NCBI RefSeq assembly: GCF_003261635.1
Contig: NZ_QFXK01000009.1
Span: 186,001-250,000 of the forward strand
DNA from: Kribbella monticola
GTDB lineage: Bacteria > Actinomycetota > Actinomycetes > Propionibacteriales > Kribbellaceae
Direction: 5' to 3'
DNA length: 64,000 nucleotides
The number at the start of each line of letters is the position of its first letter. Position 1 is the stretch's first letter. A program made the position numbers and the translations under genes. Positions 24,404 through 34,263 of this stretch are shown here, one piece after another. Below the pieces are notes generated by a model. It was not told where the DNA came from. It saw only the letters and a program-made list of their open reading frames with translations, and made no database searches.

Positions 24404-27073
24404 ATGGAAACAAGTGAGATTCGCCGGCGGTTCCTGAACTTCTTCGAAGAGCGCGGCCACACGGTCGTGCCGAGCGCACCGCTGCCGTCGCCGGACCCGA
24501 ACCTGCTGTTCAACGTCGCCGGGATGGCGCAGTTCGTGCCGTACTTCGTCGGCCAGCAGACCCCGCCGTACCCGCGGGCCACCAGCGTGCAGAAGTGTGT
24601 CCGGACCCTCGACATCGAGGAGGTCGGCAAGACCACCCGGCACGGCACGTTCTTCCAGATGAACGGCAACTTCTCCTTCGGCGACTACTTCAAGGAACAG
24701 GCCGTCCAGTACGCCTGGGAGCTGGTCACCAAGCCGCAGAGCGAAGGCGGCTACGGGTTCGACGAGTCGGTCCTCTACGCCTCGGTGTATTACGAGGACG
24801 ACGAGGCGATCGACATCTGGAAGCGGGTCGCCGGGCTGCCCGACGACCGGATCGTCCGGCTCGGGATGAAGGACAACTTCTGGTCGATGGGCATCCCCGG
24901 CCCGTGCGGCCCGTGCTCGGAGATCCTGATCGACCGGGGCCCGGAGTTCGGCGCCGACCGCGACTGGGAGGCGGGCGACCGCTACCTGGAGTTCTGGAAC
25001 CTCGTGTTCATGCAGAACATCCGCGGTGAGGGCGGCGGCAAGGAGGGCTACCCGATCCTCGGTGAGCTGCCGAAGAAGAACATCGACACCGGCCTCGGCC
25101 TGGAGCGGGTCGCGTACCTGCTGCAGGGCGTCGACAACATGTACGAGATCGACGAGATCTACCCGGTGATCGAGCGGGCGTCGGAGCTGACCGGCCGCAA
25201 GTACGGCGTGGACCAGGTCGACGACGTGCGCTTCCGCGTCATCGCCGACCACGTCCGCAGCGCACTGATGCTGATCGGCGACGGCGTGAACCCGGGCAAC
25301 GAGCAGGGCGGTTACGTACTGCGGCGCCTGCTGCGCCGCGCGATCCGCTCGGTCCGGCTGCTCGGTTACGAGGACCCGAGCCTGGTCGAGCTGCTCCCGG
25401 TCAGCCTGGAGCAGATGAAGAAGTCGTACCCCGAACTGGTGGCCGACTTCGGCCGGATCAGCCAGGTCGCGTACGGCGAGGAGGATGCCTTCCGGCGGAC
25501 GCTCACCGCGGGCACGAGCATCTTCGACCTGCATGTGCAGAACCTGAAGTCCGCCGGGAGCGCCCAGTTGGCCGGCGACCAGGCGTTCCAGCTGCACGAC
25601 ACCTACGGGTTCCCGATCGACCTGACCATCGAGATGGCCGCCGAGCAGGGCCTGCAGGTGGACACCGAGGGCTTCCGGTCGCTGATGAAGGAACAGCGCG
25701 ACCGGGCCAAGGCCGACGCGCGGGCCAAGAAGGCCGGCCACGCGGACACTTCCGGCTACCGCGAGCTGCGGGAGAAGGGCGTCACCGAGTTCACCGGGTA
25801 CCAGGAGCTCGCCACCGACTCACAGGTCCGCGGGCTGCTCAAGGACGGCGTGGTCTCGACCGCGGCCGAGCCGGGCGAGACCGTCGAGGTCGTGCTGGAG
25901 AAGACCCCGTTCTACGCGGAGTCCGGTGGTCAGATCGCCGACGAGGGTCTGATCGTGGCCGACGGCGTGAAGCTGAAGGTGCTCGACGTCCAGCGCCCGG
26001 TCAAGGGCCTGATCGTGCACAAGGTCGAGGTCGTCGAGGGCGTCCTGCGGCCCGGGCTCGACGTGCACGCGCAGGTCGACCACGAGTGGCGGGTCTCGGC
26101 CTGCCAGGCGCACTCCGGCACCCACGTCATCCACGCCGCCCTGCGTCAGGTGCTCGGCCCGAACGCACTGCAGAGCGGTTCGTACAACAAGCCCGGCTAC
26201 CTGCGGCTCGACTTCGCCTGGTCGTCGGCACTCGACCAGGCGACGCGCAGCGAGATCGAGGAGGTCGCGAACCTCGCCGTACGGCAGGACCTTCCGGTCT
26301 CCGCGCAGTACATGACGTTGCCGGAGGCTCGCGAGTGGGGTGCGCTGGCGCTGTTCGGCGAGACGTACGACGAGCAGGTCCGCGTGGTCGAGATCGGCGG
26401 CCCCTGGTCGCGTGAGCTCTGCGGTGGCACGCACGTGAAGCACTCCTCGCAGGTCGGCGCGCTGACCGTCACGAGCGAGTCGTCGGTCGGTGCGGGTGTC
26501 CGTCGGCTCGAGGCCTTCGTGGGCATGGAGGCGCTGCACTACCTGGGTAAGGAGCGCGCGCTGGTCCGGCTGCTCTCCGAGAATCTCAAGACCCGGCCGG
26601 AGGAGCTGCCCGCCAAGGTGGCTGACCTGGCAGAGCGGCTGCGGATCGCGGAGAAGGAGCTGGAGAAGGTCCGGGCCGGTCAGGTGCTGGCTGCCGGGGC
26701 CGAGCTGGCCTCGAAGCCGAAGGACGTCTTCGGGGTCGCGTACGTCGGCCACCGCGCGCCCGACGGCGTGAACGGCGGGGATCTGCGCAAGCTGGCCCTG
26801 GACGTTCGCGGCCGGATGCCGGCCGACAAGCCGGCCGTGGTCGCGCTGCTGAGCGTGAACGACGGCAAACCGGCCGTCGTGGTCGCACTGAACGACACCG
26901 CTCGTGAGTGGCGGCTCAAGGCCGGCGACCTGGTCCGGGTCGCGGCCGAGCAGCTCGGCGGTCGGGGTGGCGGCAAGGACGACGTCGCGCAGGGCGGTGG
27001 CACGGACGCGAGCGGTGTCGACAAGGCACTGGCCGCGGTCGAACACTCCATCGGTCAGCTCGTCACCGGCTGA
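24404..27073 (+). CDS. alaS: Alanyl-tRNA synthetase
   Basis: An 889-residue full-length AlaRS: catalytic core (ETSEIRRRFLNFFEERGHTV, MAQFVPYFVGQQTPPYPRA, FWSMGIPGPCGPCSEI), anticodon-recognition helices, the editing domain with zinc ligands (CQAHSGTHVIHAALRQVLG and ELCGGTHVKHSSQVGAL) and a C-Ala domain. It charges and proofreads tRNA-Ala. It follows the two small membrane-protein genes. A hairpin lies downstream. Confidence 0.97.
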   Translation: METSEIRRRFLNFFEERGHTVVPSAPLPSPDPNLLFNVAGMAQFVPYFVGQQTPPYPRATSVQKCVRTLDIEEVGKTTRHGTFFQMNGNFSFGDYFKEQAVQYAWELVTKPQSEGGYGFDESVLYASVYYEDDEAIDIWKRVAGLPDDRIVRLGMKDNFWSMGIPGPCGPCSEILIDRGPEFGADRDWEAGDRYLEFWNLVFMQNIRGEGGGKEGYPILGELPKKNIDTGLGLERVAYLLQGVDNMYEIDEIYPVIERASELTGRKYGVDQVDDVRFRVIADHVRSALMLIGDGVNPGNEQGGYVLRRLLRRAIRSVRLLGYEDPSLVELLPVSLEQMKKSYPELVADFGRISQVAYGEEDAFRRTLTAGTSIFDLHVQNLKSAGSAQLAGDQAFQLHDTYGFPIDLTIEMAAEQGLQVDTEGFRSLMKEQRDRAKADARAKKAGHADTSGYRELREKGVTEFTGYQELATDSQVRGLLKDGVVSTAAEPGETVEVVLEKTPFYAESGGQIADEGLIVADGVKLKVLDVQRPVKGLIVHKVEVVEGVLRPGLDVHAQVDHEWRVSACQAHSGTHVIHAALRQVLGPNALQSGSYNKPGYLRLDFAWSSALDQATRSEIEEVANLAVRQDLPVSAQYMTLPEAREWGALALFGETYDEQVRVVEIGGPWSRELCGGTHVKHSSQVGALTVTSESSVGAGVRRLEAFVGMEALHYLGKERALVRLLSENLKTRPEELPAKVADLAERLRIAEKELEKVRAGQVLAAGAELASKPKDVFGVAYVGHRAPDGVNGGDLRKLALDVRGRMPADKPAVVALLSVNDGKPAVVVALNDTAREWRLKAGDLVRVAAEQLGGRGGGKDDVAQGGGTDASGVDKALAAVEHSIGQLVTG

Positions 27074-27091
27074 CACCATGACGCGCTTCGA

Positions 27092-27130
27092 CTGCCCCCG
27101 GGCGAGCACGAACAGACGCCCGTGGGGCAG
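27092..27130 (+). terminator. GC-rich hairpin between alaS and ruvX
   Basis: 27092-27104 pairs with 27117-27130 with one bulged base. The gap is 105 bp, so ruvX may have its own promoter or use read-through. Confidence 0.5.
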
Positions 27131-27178
27131 CGCTGCGTCATCAGCGTTGCCACCCTGCCCCCGGCGTAGGGAACACTG

Positions 27179-27643
27179 ATGCGCCGGGGGGTACGGGTGG
27201 CACTGGATATCGGTGATGCACGCATCGGGGTGGCGAGTTCCGATCCGCACGGGATCCTCGCGACACCGGTGGAGACCGTACGGCGTGGCCCGGGCGACCT
27301 GGCCCGGATCGCGGCCCTGGTCACCGAGCTCGAGGCGTTCGAGATCGTGATCGGCCTGCCGCGGTCGTTGTCGGGCGGTGAGGGCCGGGCCGCGGTGAAG
27401 ATCCGCGAGACCGCCGAACAGGTCCGGCAGTTTGTGCTGACCCACGCCGTGGGGGATGCTCCCGACGTGCGCCTTGTCGACGAGCGGTTCAGTACGGTCA
27501 CCGCCGAGCAGCAGTTGCGGGAACGTGGCAAGAAGGGCTCCAAGCGGCGGGCCGTGGTCGACCAGGCCGCGGCGGTCGTGATTCTGCAGCACGCGCTCGA
27601 CTTCGAGCGGGAGACCGGGAACCCGCCTGGGAGGCCCCTGTGA
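27179..27643 (+). CDS. ruvX: Putative pre-16S rRNA nuclease / Holliday junction resolvase-like RuvX (YqgF)
   Basis: A 154-residue RNase H-fold protein with VALDIGDARIGVASSD (first catalytic Asp), VIGLPRSLSGGEGRAA, VRLVDERFSTVTAEQQLR and the final VDQAAAVVILQHAL. YqgF proteins act in 16S rRNA 5'-end processing. ATG 27179 gives the family-length protein. The stop overlaps mltG as GTGA. The alaS-ruvX-mltG-aroE order is conserved in actinobacteria. Confidence 0.93.
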   Translation: MRRGVRVALDIGDARIGVASSDPHGILATPVETVRRGPGDLARIAALVTELEAFEIVIGLPRSLSGGEGRAAVKIRETAEQVRQFVLTHAVGDAPDVRLVDERFSTVTAEQQLRERGKKGSKRRAVVDQAAAVVILQHALDFERETGNPPGRPL

Positions 27644-28836
27644 ACGGACCATCGGTGGACGAAGACCTCAACGAGGGCGACAACCTGCCGGACAGCCTCG
27701 GTCTGCGCCCGGAGAGCAGGGTCGAGCGGCGGGCGAACCGGCGCAAGGCCCGGACCCGGCGCGGCTTCGGCTGCTTCGCGGGGCTGGTCTCGCTGCTGGT
27801 GGTCGGCGGGCTGCTGGCCGGGCTGGCGTTCGGCTTCGGTAAGGGCCGCGACGCGCTGGAGAAGATGTTCTCGGCGCCGGACTACTCCGGCACCGGGACG
27901 ACCGCGGTGACGGTCGAGATCACCCAGGGGCAGAGCTCGCAGTCGATCGCGGACACCCTGGAGAAGAAGGGCGTGGTGAAGAGCGCCCGGGCCTTCGAGC
28001 GGGCGGCTCGCGACAACCCGAAGTCCCGCTCGATCCAGGCCGCGACGTACACGCTGAAGAAGGAGATGTCGGCGAAGGCGGCGCTCGACCTGCTGCTGGA
28101 CCCGGCCAAGTCGGTGCTGGTGACCCGGATCGGCTTCCCGAGCGGGCGGACCAAGGCCGAGATCACCGACATCCTGCAGAAGGCGAAGGCCGCCAAACTC
28201 CCACCGGGTGCGGCCGCGGCCGCCATGGCCAAGCCGTGGGCCCTCGGCCTGCCCTCGTATGCGAACAACAACCCCGAGGGTTTCCTCTACCCGGGCACGT
28301 ACGACGTGCCGAAGGGCGCCACGGCGTACACGATCCTGAAGTTGATGACGTCGCAGTTCGCCCGGACCTCGGCGGAGATCAAGCTGCCGCAGACCGCCCA
28401 GCGCAAGAAGGTCGACCCGTACCAGGTGGTGATCATCGCCAGCATCATCGCGGCGGAGACCAACCGCAAGGAGGACTACGGCAAGGTCGCCCGGGTCATC
28501 TACAACCGGCTGGCGGGCAATCAGCGCCTGCAGATGGACTCTACGATCCACTACGTCATCGGGCGCAACGGCAAGGTCTTCACCTCCGACGCCGACCGGC
28601 AGATCGATTCGCCGTACAACACCTACAACCGCAGCGGGCTGCCGCCGACGCCGATCAACTCGCCCGGCCGGGACACCCTGCTGGCCGCGCTGAATCCGAC
28701 GCCGGGTGGCTGGAAGTACTTCACGCTGGTCAACCTGGACACCGGCGAGACCGCGTTCGCGTCCACCCTCGCGGAGCACCAGCGGAACGTGCAGAAGCTG
28801 CAGGCCTGGTGCTCGGCTCACGCCGGTCGGTGCTGA
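27640..28836 (+). CDS. mltG: Endolytic murein transglycosylase MltG
   Basis: A 398-residue YceG-like protein with a cytoplasmic N-terminus of ~40 residues, one membrane helix (GLVSLLVVGGLLAGLAFGFG), a LysM-like subdomain (VTVEITQGQSSQSIADTL) and the catalytic domain with IIASIIAAETNRKEDYGKVA, whose Glu (about 272) is the likely catalytic residue, and RLQMDSTIHYVIGRNG. It cuts nascent glycan strands. GTG 27640 overlaps ruvX; the stop overlaps aroE by one base. Confidence 0.93.
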   Translation: MNGPSVDEDLNEGDNLPDSLGLRPESRVERRANRRKARTRRGFGCFAGLVSLLVVGGLLAGLAFGFGKGRDALEKMFSAPDYSGTGTTAVTVEITQGQSSQSIADTLEKKGVVKSARAFERAARDNPKSRSIQAATYTLKKEMSAKAALDLLLDPAKSVLVTRIGFPSGRTKAEITDILQKAKAAKLPPGAAAAAMAKPWALGLPSYANNNPEGFLYPGTYDVPKGATAYTILKLMTSQFARTSAEIKLPQTAQRKKVDPYQVVIIASIIAAETNRKEDYGKVARVIYNRLAGNQRLQMDSTIHYVIGRNGKVFTSDADRQIDSPYNTYNRSGLPPTPINSPGRDTLLAALNPTPGGWKYFTLVNLDTGETAFASTLAEHQRNVQKLQAWCSAHAGRC

Positions 28837-29663
28837 TGACCCGCTGTGCCGTTCTCGGCTCGCCGATCGCGCACTCACTGTCGCCGGCGATGCACCGCGC
28901 CGCGTACGCCGAACTAGGGCTGCGCGACTGGCGGTACGAGGCCTACGAGGTCGGTGAGCAGGAGCTCCCGGGCTTCCTGAGCACGCTCGGCGACGACGTG
29001 CGCGGGCTGTCGCTCACGATGCCGCTGAAGCGGGTCGCGCTGGAGTTGGTGGACACCGTCGACCCGGTGGCTGAGCTGATCGGTGCGGCGAACACGATGT
29101 TGTTCGAACCCGACGGCTCCCGGTCGGCCCACAACACCGACGTACCGGGGCTCGTCGCCGCGTTCGCCGAGCGAGGGATCACGGGCGCCGACACGGCCGT
29201 AGTACTGGGTGGTGGGGCGACCGCGGCATCCACGCTGGCCGCATTGCGGGGGCTCAAGGTGTCGGAGGTGACGCTCGTCGTCCGGGATCCGTCGAAAGCC
29301 GCCCGGCTGCTGGATCTCGCGGCCGAACTCGGCCTCAAGACGTCGGTCGCGGACTTCGGCCAGGTCGAGCAGATCGGCGGCTTCGACCTGTGTGTGTCCA
29401 CCTTGCCCGGTGGCGTGGTCGATCCGTGGGCGGACCATTTCGCGGCCGTCGCGCCGGTGGTCTTCGACGTCGCCTACCACCCGTGGCCGACGCAACTCGC
29501 GATCGCGGCGCACCGGATCGGTACAGAGCTGTTGAACGGCCTTGATCTGCTTGTGCATCAGGCGACCCTGCAGGTGGAGATGATGACAGGTAGGTCGCCC
29601 GCGCCTCTGGCGGCCATGAGGGCCGCCGCGCGTGAGGAGCTCGACGATCGTGAGCCAAGTTGA
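28836..29663 (+). CDS. aroE: Shikimate dehydrogenase
   Basis: A 275-residue protein: shikimate-binding VLGSPIAHSLSPAMHRAAY, LSLTMPLKR with the catalytic Lys, GAANTM, NTDVPGLVAA, the NADP-binding turn VVLGGGATAASTLAAL and the C-terminal DLLVHQATLQVEMMTG. It reduces 3-dehydroshikimate to shikimate. ATG 28836 overlaps the mltG stop. The rest of the aro set lies at 34603-37468 and 42552-43004, separated by accessory genes. Confidence 0.95.
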   Translation: MTRCAVLGSPIAHSLSPAMHRAAYAELGLRDWRYEAYEVGEQELPGFLSTLGDDVRGLSLTMPLKRVALELVDTVDPVAELIGAANTMLFEPDGSRSAHNTDVPGLVAAFAERGITGADTAVVLGGGATAASTLAALRGLKVSEVTLVVRDPSKAARLLDLAAELGLKTSVADFGQVEQIGGFDLCVSTLPGGVVDPWADHFAAVAPVVFDVAYHPWPTQLAIAAHRIGTELLNGLDLLVHQATLQVEMMTGRSPAPLAAMRAAAREELDDREPS

Positions 29664-31119
29664 CCGCCGCACACTTCTGAGGACCGGCGGTGCACTGGCT
29701 GCCGTCGCCCTGACCAGCTGTTCTGGAAACAAACCGGCCAATGCCGGGCCGGACAGCCTGACCGCCACCGCCGGACCGGACTGGAACGGCTTCCGCAAAG
29801 GCCTGACCGGCAAGCTCTATCGCCCGGGTGACGCCGGCTACGCCGGCGCGCACCAGACCTTCAATCCCAGGTTCGACTCGATCCAGCCGGCCGGCGTGGT
29901 CCGGATCTCGACGGTGGACGATGTGCGCGAGTCGATCCTGTTCGCCCGGAAGAACAAGCTGGTCTGCGTCCCGAAGGGCGGCGGCCATTCGTACGTGGGC
30001 GGCTCCACGGCCGCCAACGGCCTGGTGGTGGACGTCGGCTCCGCGCGCGGGATCAGCTACGCGAACAACGTGGTGACGATCGGCGCCGGCGCGAAGCTGT
30101 ACGACGTACACGCGTACCTCGACAAGTTCGGCCGCTCGATCCCGACCGGGACCTGCCCGACCGTCGGGATCGCCGGGCTCACGCTGGGTGGCGGGATGGG
30201 GATCCACACCCGGACGTACGGGCTGACCCTCGACCGCGTGATGTCGATGCAGGTGGTGACCGCGGACGGCGTCTTCCGGACGGTCAGCCCGACGCAGGAG
30301 CCCGAGTTGTTCTGGGCGCTGCGCGGCGGTGGTGGCGGCAATCTCGGGATCGTGACGTCGTTCCGGCTGGCCACGATCGGCGCAGGCAAGCTCGGGTTCT
30401 TCCGGCTCACTTGGCCGGAGGCGAAGGCGGCTGCCGTCGTACGGGGCTGGCAGCGGTTCGCGCACGAAGCGCCGGCCACGGCCTGGGGCAACCTGCATAT
30501 CGATGCCCAGAGCAACGGAACCTTGTCGGTCCACATCCTCGGCGTGTCCACGACCGGTTCGGCCGCGGCGGCCGCGGCTCAGGTGGAGTCGTTCGTCGGC
30601 TCGAAGGCCAGCACCCGGTCGATCACGGTGAAGACGCACATGGAGGCCGTTCGCTATCTCGGCGGCGGCACGACGAGCCCACGGACCGGCTTCCTGGCCG
30701 GATCCGACGTACTGCGTGGTCCGATGGACGCCGGCACCATCAACGGGCTGCTCGGCGCGGTGAAGGCCGCTGCCCGGGCGAAGGTGCCGGCCGCCGCGAT
30801 CCTCGATCCGCTCGGGGGACAAGCGGCGAAGGAGCCCGGACCCGGTACGGCGTGGCCGTGGCGGTCCGCGCTCGGCGTGATCCAGTGGTACTGCGGTACC
30901 GCGGCGCATCCCACCTCGGCCCAGCTCGGGGCAGCGCAGAAGTTCATCACGTCCGGGCATCACGCGGTCGCGAAGGCCTCGGCCGGCGGCTACGTGAACT
31001 ATGTCGAGGCCGGCCGCTCGGTCAATTCCTACTACGGCGCCAAGCTCGGCCGGCTGCGGGCCGCGAAGAAGAAATACGACCCGGCCAACTTCTTCCGCAC
31101 GCCGTACACCCTTACCTAG
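29650..31119 (+). CDS. Exported FAD-linked oxidase (PCMH/BBE type), Tat lipoprotein
   Basis: A 489-residue product. The N-terminus (VDRRTLLRTGGALAAVALTS then Cys) combines a twin arginine and a lipobox. A PCMH FAD-binding domain follows (VCVPKGGGHSYVGGSTAANG, where the flavin-linking His is expected, and GTCPTVGIAGLTLGGGMGI). The C-terminal BBE segment is YGAKLGRLRAAKKKYDPANFF. Relatives oxidise sugars, alkaloids or polyphenols. GTG 29650 is chosen for GAGGAG upstream and overlaps the aroE 3' end by 14 bases. The substrate is unknown. Confidence 0.87.
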   Translation: MSQVDRRTLLRTGGALAAVALTSCSGNKPANAGPDSLTATAGPDWNGFRKGLTGKLYRPGDAGYAGAHQTFNPRFDSIQPAGVVRISTVDDVRESILFARKNKLVCVPKGGGHSYVGGSTAANGLVVDVGSARGISYANNVVTIGAGAKLYDVHAYLDKFGRSIPTGTCPTVGIAGLTLGGGMGIHTRTYGLTLDRVMSMQVVTADGVFRTVSPTQEPELFWALRGGGGGNLGIVTSFRLATIGAGKLGFFRLTWPEAKAAAVVRGWQRFAHEAPATAWGNLHIDAQSNGTLSVHILGVSTTGSAAAAAAQVESFVGSKASTRSITVKTHMEAVRYLGGGTTSPRTGFLAGSDVLRGPMDAGTINGLLGAVKAAARAKVPAAAILDPLGGQAAKEPGPGTAWPWRSALGVIQWYCGTAAHPTSAQLGAAQKFITSGHHAVAKASAGGYVNYVEAGRSVNSYYGAKLGRLRAAKKKYDPANFFRTPYTLT

Positions 31120-31132
31120 CTACTGTTCCGCC

Positions 31133-32170
31133 ATGAAGCTGTGGCGGATGGTTGCGGGAGTGCTCGGATTTGCCGCTGTGGCGACAGGGATCACCCCTGC
31201 TTGGGCCTGTGCCTGCGGCGGGTATCTGCCGGACGCCGAGTCGCGCGCCCGGGCGTACGGGGAGAACGCGCTGGTCCGGTACGACGGCCGACGCGAGGAG
31301 ATCGTGTTGTCGATGGCCGTCCACGGTGTGTCGAAGAAGGCGGCCTGGATCATGCCCGTGCCGGCCGCGGCCGAGGTGAGCCTCGGCGACAAGAACACCT
31401 TCTACGGGCTGGAAGCGATCACCGCGCCGAAGGTGGTGACCCGTACGACGTACTGGCCCTTCCGGGATCTCGACATCACCGGCCGGGACGGCTCGGTCGG
31501 TGGCGCGCCCCGCGGCGCCGCCGCGGTCGACGTACGGCAGCAGATGACGCTGGGCCCGTTCCAGGTCGCCCGGCTCGGTGGGAGCAGCGCGAGCGCGGTG
31601 ACGAACTGGCTGCGGCTCAACGGTTACGTCGTACCGGCGACGCTGGCCACCAACCTCACGCCGTACATCACCGAGAAGTGGGAGATCGTCGCGGTCAAGC
31701 TCGCGCCGAAGGAGACGAGCGGGAGTCTGTCCGGCGCGACTCCGCCGTTGCAGTTGAGCTTCGCGTCGTCGCGGATCGTCTACCCGATGCGCCTCAGCAA
31801 GGGCGCCACCACGCAGCAAACGGTCACCGTCTACGTCGCCTCCGACCATCGCGTGGACGCCTCCCAACTGCCCGATCCGTCCGTGCAGCCGAAGCTCCTG
31901 TACGCCGGCCGGGTGACCGATCGTCCCGAGCTGACCGGATCGCAGAACTACCTGACCGCCTACACCGTCTCGTACGCCGAACCGTCGCGCATCACCGACG
32001 ACTTCACCTTCACCCCGGCAGCCAACGACGACGAGTTCCAGCGGATCACCTACATCACCAAGAACGACGGCTGGCCGAGCACCCTCGCAATCGTCCTACT
32101 CGGCCCGCTGCTGATCGGCGTCGGCGCAGCCCTCCTCGCCCGCCGCTCCGTCCGCAAGTCCCGCGCCTGA
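31133..32170 (+). CDS. DUF2330 secreted, C-terminally anchored protein
   Basis: A 345-residue product with a signal peptide (VAGVLGFAAVATGITPAWA), the DUF2330 head ACACGGYL with its Cys pair, and LSMAVHGVSKKAAWIMPVPA. A single C-terminal helix (LAIVLLGPLLIGVGAALLAR) is followed by basic residues, giving an exposed anchored protein. The function of the domain is unknown. It begins 13 bases after the FAD oxidase, so the two are probably co-transcribed. Confidence 0.85.
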   Translation: MKLWRMVAGVLGFAAVATGITPAWACACGGYLPDAESRARAYGENALVRYDGRREEIVLSMAVHGVSKKAAWIMPVPAAAEVSLGDKNTFYGLEAITAPKVVTRTTYWPFRDLDITGRDGSVGGAPRGAAAVDVRQQMTLGPFQVARLGGSSASAVTNWLRLNGYVVPATLATNLTPYITEKWEIVAVKLAPKETSGSLSGATPPLQLSFASSRIVYPMRLSKGATTQQTVTVYVASDHRVDASQLPDPSVQPKLLYAGRVTDRPELTGSQNYLTAYTVSYAEPSRITDDFTFTPAANDDEFQRITYITKNDGWPSTLAIVLLGPLLIGVGAALLARRSVRKSRA

Positions 32171-32173
32171 AGG

Positions 32174-32182
32174 TTGTCCACA
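32174..32182 (+). promoter_or_regulatory. DnaA-box-like nonamer TTGTCCACA
   Basis: Exact consensus nonamer, 3 bases after the DUF2330 stop and 54 bases before the prepilin-peptidase start. Isolated. Confidence 0.4.
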
Positions 32183-32236
32183 GGCTTCACACTCGGGGGA
32201 GCGGGACGGGGCTCTGATCGTCTAGGCTCCTGCATC

Positions 32237-32956
32237 GTGTCGGCAGAGAACGCGTTGCTCGCCGCGGGTGCAGGCGTGGTGCTCTGCGGACCTGCGGCGT
32301 TCCTGCTCGGCCCCTGGCTGATGCGGCGGATCCCCGAGCCGGTGCTGGACGAGGGCGAGACCAAGACGCCGTACGCCGAACTGGCCGGCCGCGGCTTGGC
32401 GAGCAGCGCGGCGTACTGGTGTGGTGGAGCAGCCGCCGTCGCCGGTGGACTGCTCGGGTGGAGTCTCGGGACATCGCCTGCCCTGGCGGCATGGCTGCTG
32501 CTGGCCGTTGCGGGGGCAGTGCTCGGGTACATCGACACCCGGACGAGATTTCTGCCGTCGGCGATCATCTGGCCGACGTACTTCGTGGTCGGCGCGGCCC
32601 TGATCGTCGGGGCAGCCGTATCGGGGGAGTGGGGCTCGCTACGCCGGGCCGCGATCGCCGGGGTGGTCGGGTTCGGGGTGTTCTACCTGCTGTGGTTCGT
32701 GTTCCCGCGCGGTGTCGGCTTCGGCGACGTCCGGCTGTCCGGGTTACTCAGCATGACGCTCGGCTGGCTCGGCTGGGGGCAACTCGTCACCGGCCTGTAC
32801 GGCGGGTTCTTCCTCGGCGCCGTGATCGGCATCGTGCTCACACTGGCCAAGGTCTTCCGGCGCCGGCAGATGTTCCCGTTCGGCCCGTTCATGCTCGTCG
32901 GTGCCCTGGTCGGGGTGTTGATGGGCGGCCCGCTGGAACACCTCTATCTGGGCTGA
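32237..32956 (+). CDS. Prepilin peptidase (A24 family)
   Basis: A 239-residue membrane protein with about seven helices. The two catalytic Asp sites of type IV prepilin peptidases are visible: GYIDTRTRFLPSAII (about 96-110) and FGDVRLSGLL preceded by RGVG (about 158-170). The N-terminal Cys-rich methyltransferase domain is absent, as usual in the short actinobacterial form. It would process pilin-like signal peptides, but no pilin or Tad/Flp gene is nearby. It is a regular resident near the aro genes in actinobacteria. GTG 32237 has no strong Shine-Dalgarno. Confidence 0.87.
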   Translation: MSAENALLAAGAGVVLCGPAAFLLGPWLMRRIPEPVLDEGETKTPYAELAGRGLASSAAYWCGGAAAVAGGLLGWSLGTSPALAAWLLLAVAGAVLGYIDTRTRFLPSAIIWPTYFVVGAALIVGAAVSGEWGSLRRAAIAGVVGFGVFYLLWFVFPRGVGFGDVRLSGLLSMTLGWLGWGQLVTGLYGGFFLGAVIGIVLTLAKVFRRRQMFPFGPFMLVGALVGVLMGGPLEHLYLG

Positions 32957-32966
32957 TACCTGACTG

Positions 32967-34115
32967 TCACCAGCCGGGATAGCGGAGGTGCCAGGCGGTC
33001 TGTGGGCCGTACTCGCTGTGCAGCTTGTCTGTCTGGGTGAACTCCAAGGCCAGGTCGTCGGCCAGTTGAAGGATGGTGCCGCGCCCCTCGACGGCGTACA
33101 CGAGCTCAGCCGGGAGAGCGGTCTCGCCGTGCAGCGCGCCGAGGACGTTGCCGCAGATCGCGCCGGTCGAGTCGCTGTCGCCCGAATGCGTGACAGCGAG
33201 CGCGAGGGCGTCGAGGAACTGCTCGGGCTCGCGAAAGACCAGCGCCGCGTACACCCCGATCGCGAGCGCTTCCTCGGCGATCCAGCCGCCACCGAGCCGC
33301 TCGACGGTGACCGGACCAGGCCTTACCTCGCTTGCGGCCAACTCGCGCGCGGCGACCAGCGCAGTACTGGTTTCTTCGTGGTCTTGCTGGGTGGCCAGCA
33401 GTCTCTGCGTTTCGTCGAGGGCTGCGTCCAGGTCAGCGCCTTGGCAGAGCAGGTGCACGATCGCGGCGAGCGCACCCGAGGCGAGCTGGCCGGTGGGATG
33501 GCCGTGGGTGTAGCCGGCAGCCTCAGCGGCCGCGTCGAAGGCCCACTCCAGGGTGAAACCCTTTGCTGCAGGCAACAATCCGAACGGCGCCGCGCGCATC
33601 ACGCCGCCGCAGCCCTTCGAGTTGTTCACCGCCTGCGCCCCGAACTGTGGAATGCGGTCCATCCCCTTGCGGGCCTTGCCGAGCGCCGACAGACAGGTGT
33701 TGCCCGGCGCGCGCCGTGCGTACAACCATTGCTCGGCCTGCAACCACCCGTCCCGCCGGCCGCTAGGTGCCGGCAGCAACTGAGTGTCGAGCCAGCGGTC
33801 GTACGCGTGCTGCACCACCGCGACCGTGAACCCGATCCCGCGATCGGTCCGTACGCCGGCGCGGATCAGCCCTTCGACGGTGAACAACGTCATCTGGGTG
33901 TCGTCCGTGATCGTCCCCGGCGGCCAATCGGCGCCCCCGGCAACGAACTCACGCAGACCACCTGGATGAGCGGCAACGATCTTCTGACCGTCGTCGAACT
34001 CGATCGGGCCGCCGAGCGCGTCCCCGATCGCACCGCCGAGCAAGCACCCGCGGACACGAGAGCGATACGCCTCGTCACGTGATCGCGTCATCGAGTCCTC
34101 CGTGCGCTGTGCCAT
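32967..34115 (-). CDS. ADP-ribosylglycohydrolase family protein
   Basis: A 382-residue (from ATG 34115) DraG/ARH-type protein: RSRVRGCLLGGAIGDALGGP, TITDDTQMTLFTVEGLI and the C-terminal VTHSGDSDSTGAICGNVLGA, which carry the binuclear magnesium ligands. It would remove ADP-ribose from proteins or small molecules. Two starts have good ribosome sites: ATG 34115 (GGAGGCG) and ATG 34091 (GGAGGA). It converges on the prepilin peptidase with 10 bases between stops. Confidence 0.9.
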   Translation of the reverse strand: MAQRTEDSMTRSRDEAYRSRVRGCLLGGAIGDALGGPIEFDDGQKIVAAHPGGLREFVAGGADWPPGTITDDTQMTLFTVEGLIRAGVRTDRGIGFTVAVVQHAYDRWLDTQLLPAPSGRRDGWLQAEQWLYARRAPGNTCLSALGKARKGMDRIPQFGAQAVNNSKGCGGVMRAAPFGLLPAAKGFTLEWAFDAAAEAAGYTHGHPTGQLASGALAAIVHLLCQGADLDAALDETQRLLATQQDHEETSTALVAARELAASEVRPGPVTVERLGGGWIAEEALAIGVYAALVFREPEQFLDALALAVTHSGDSDSTGAICGNVLGALHGETALPAELVYAVEGRGTILQLADDLALEFTQTDKLHSEYGPQTAWHLRYPGW

Positions 34116-34263
34116 CGACGCCTCCCAGTCGTTGAGCAGTCGCACGAGGGTATCCGGGGGTAGTGCTAGCGCTACCTCCAAGACGGGTCCCAAGGCCAGT
34201 TCTTCCGACGCCGCCGGCTTCTAAGTTCGTAGTACAGAACAACCGGACCGCAAGGAGCACCTG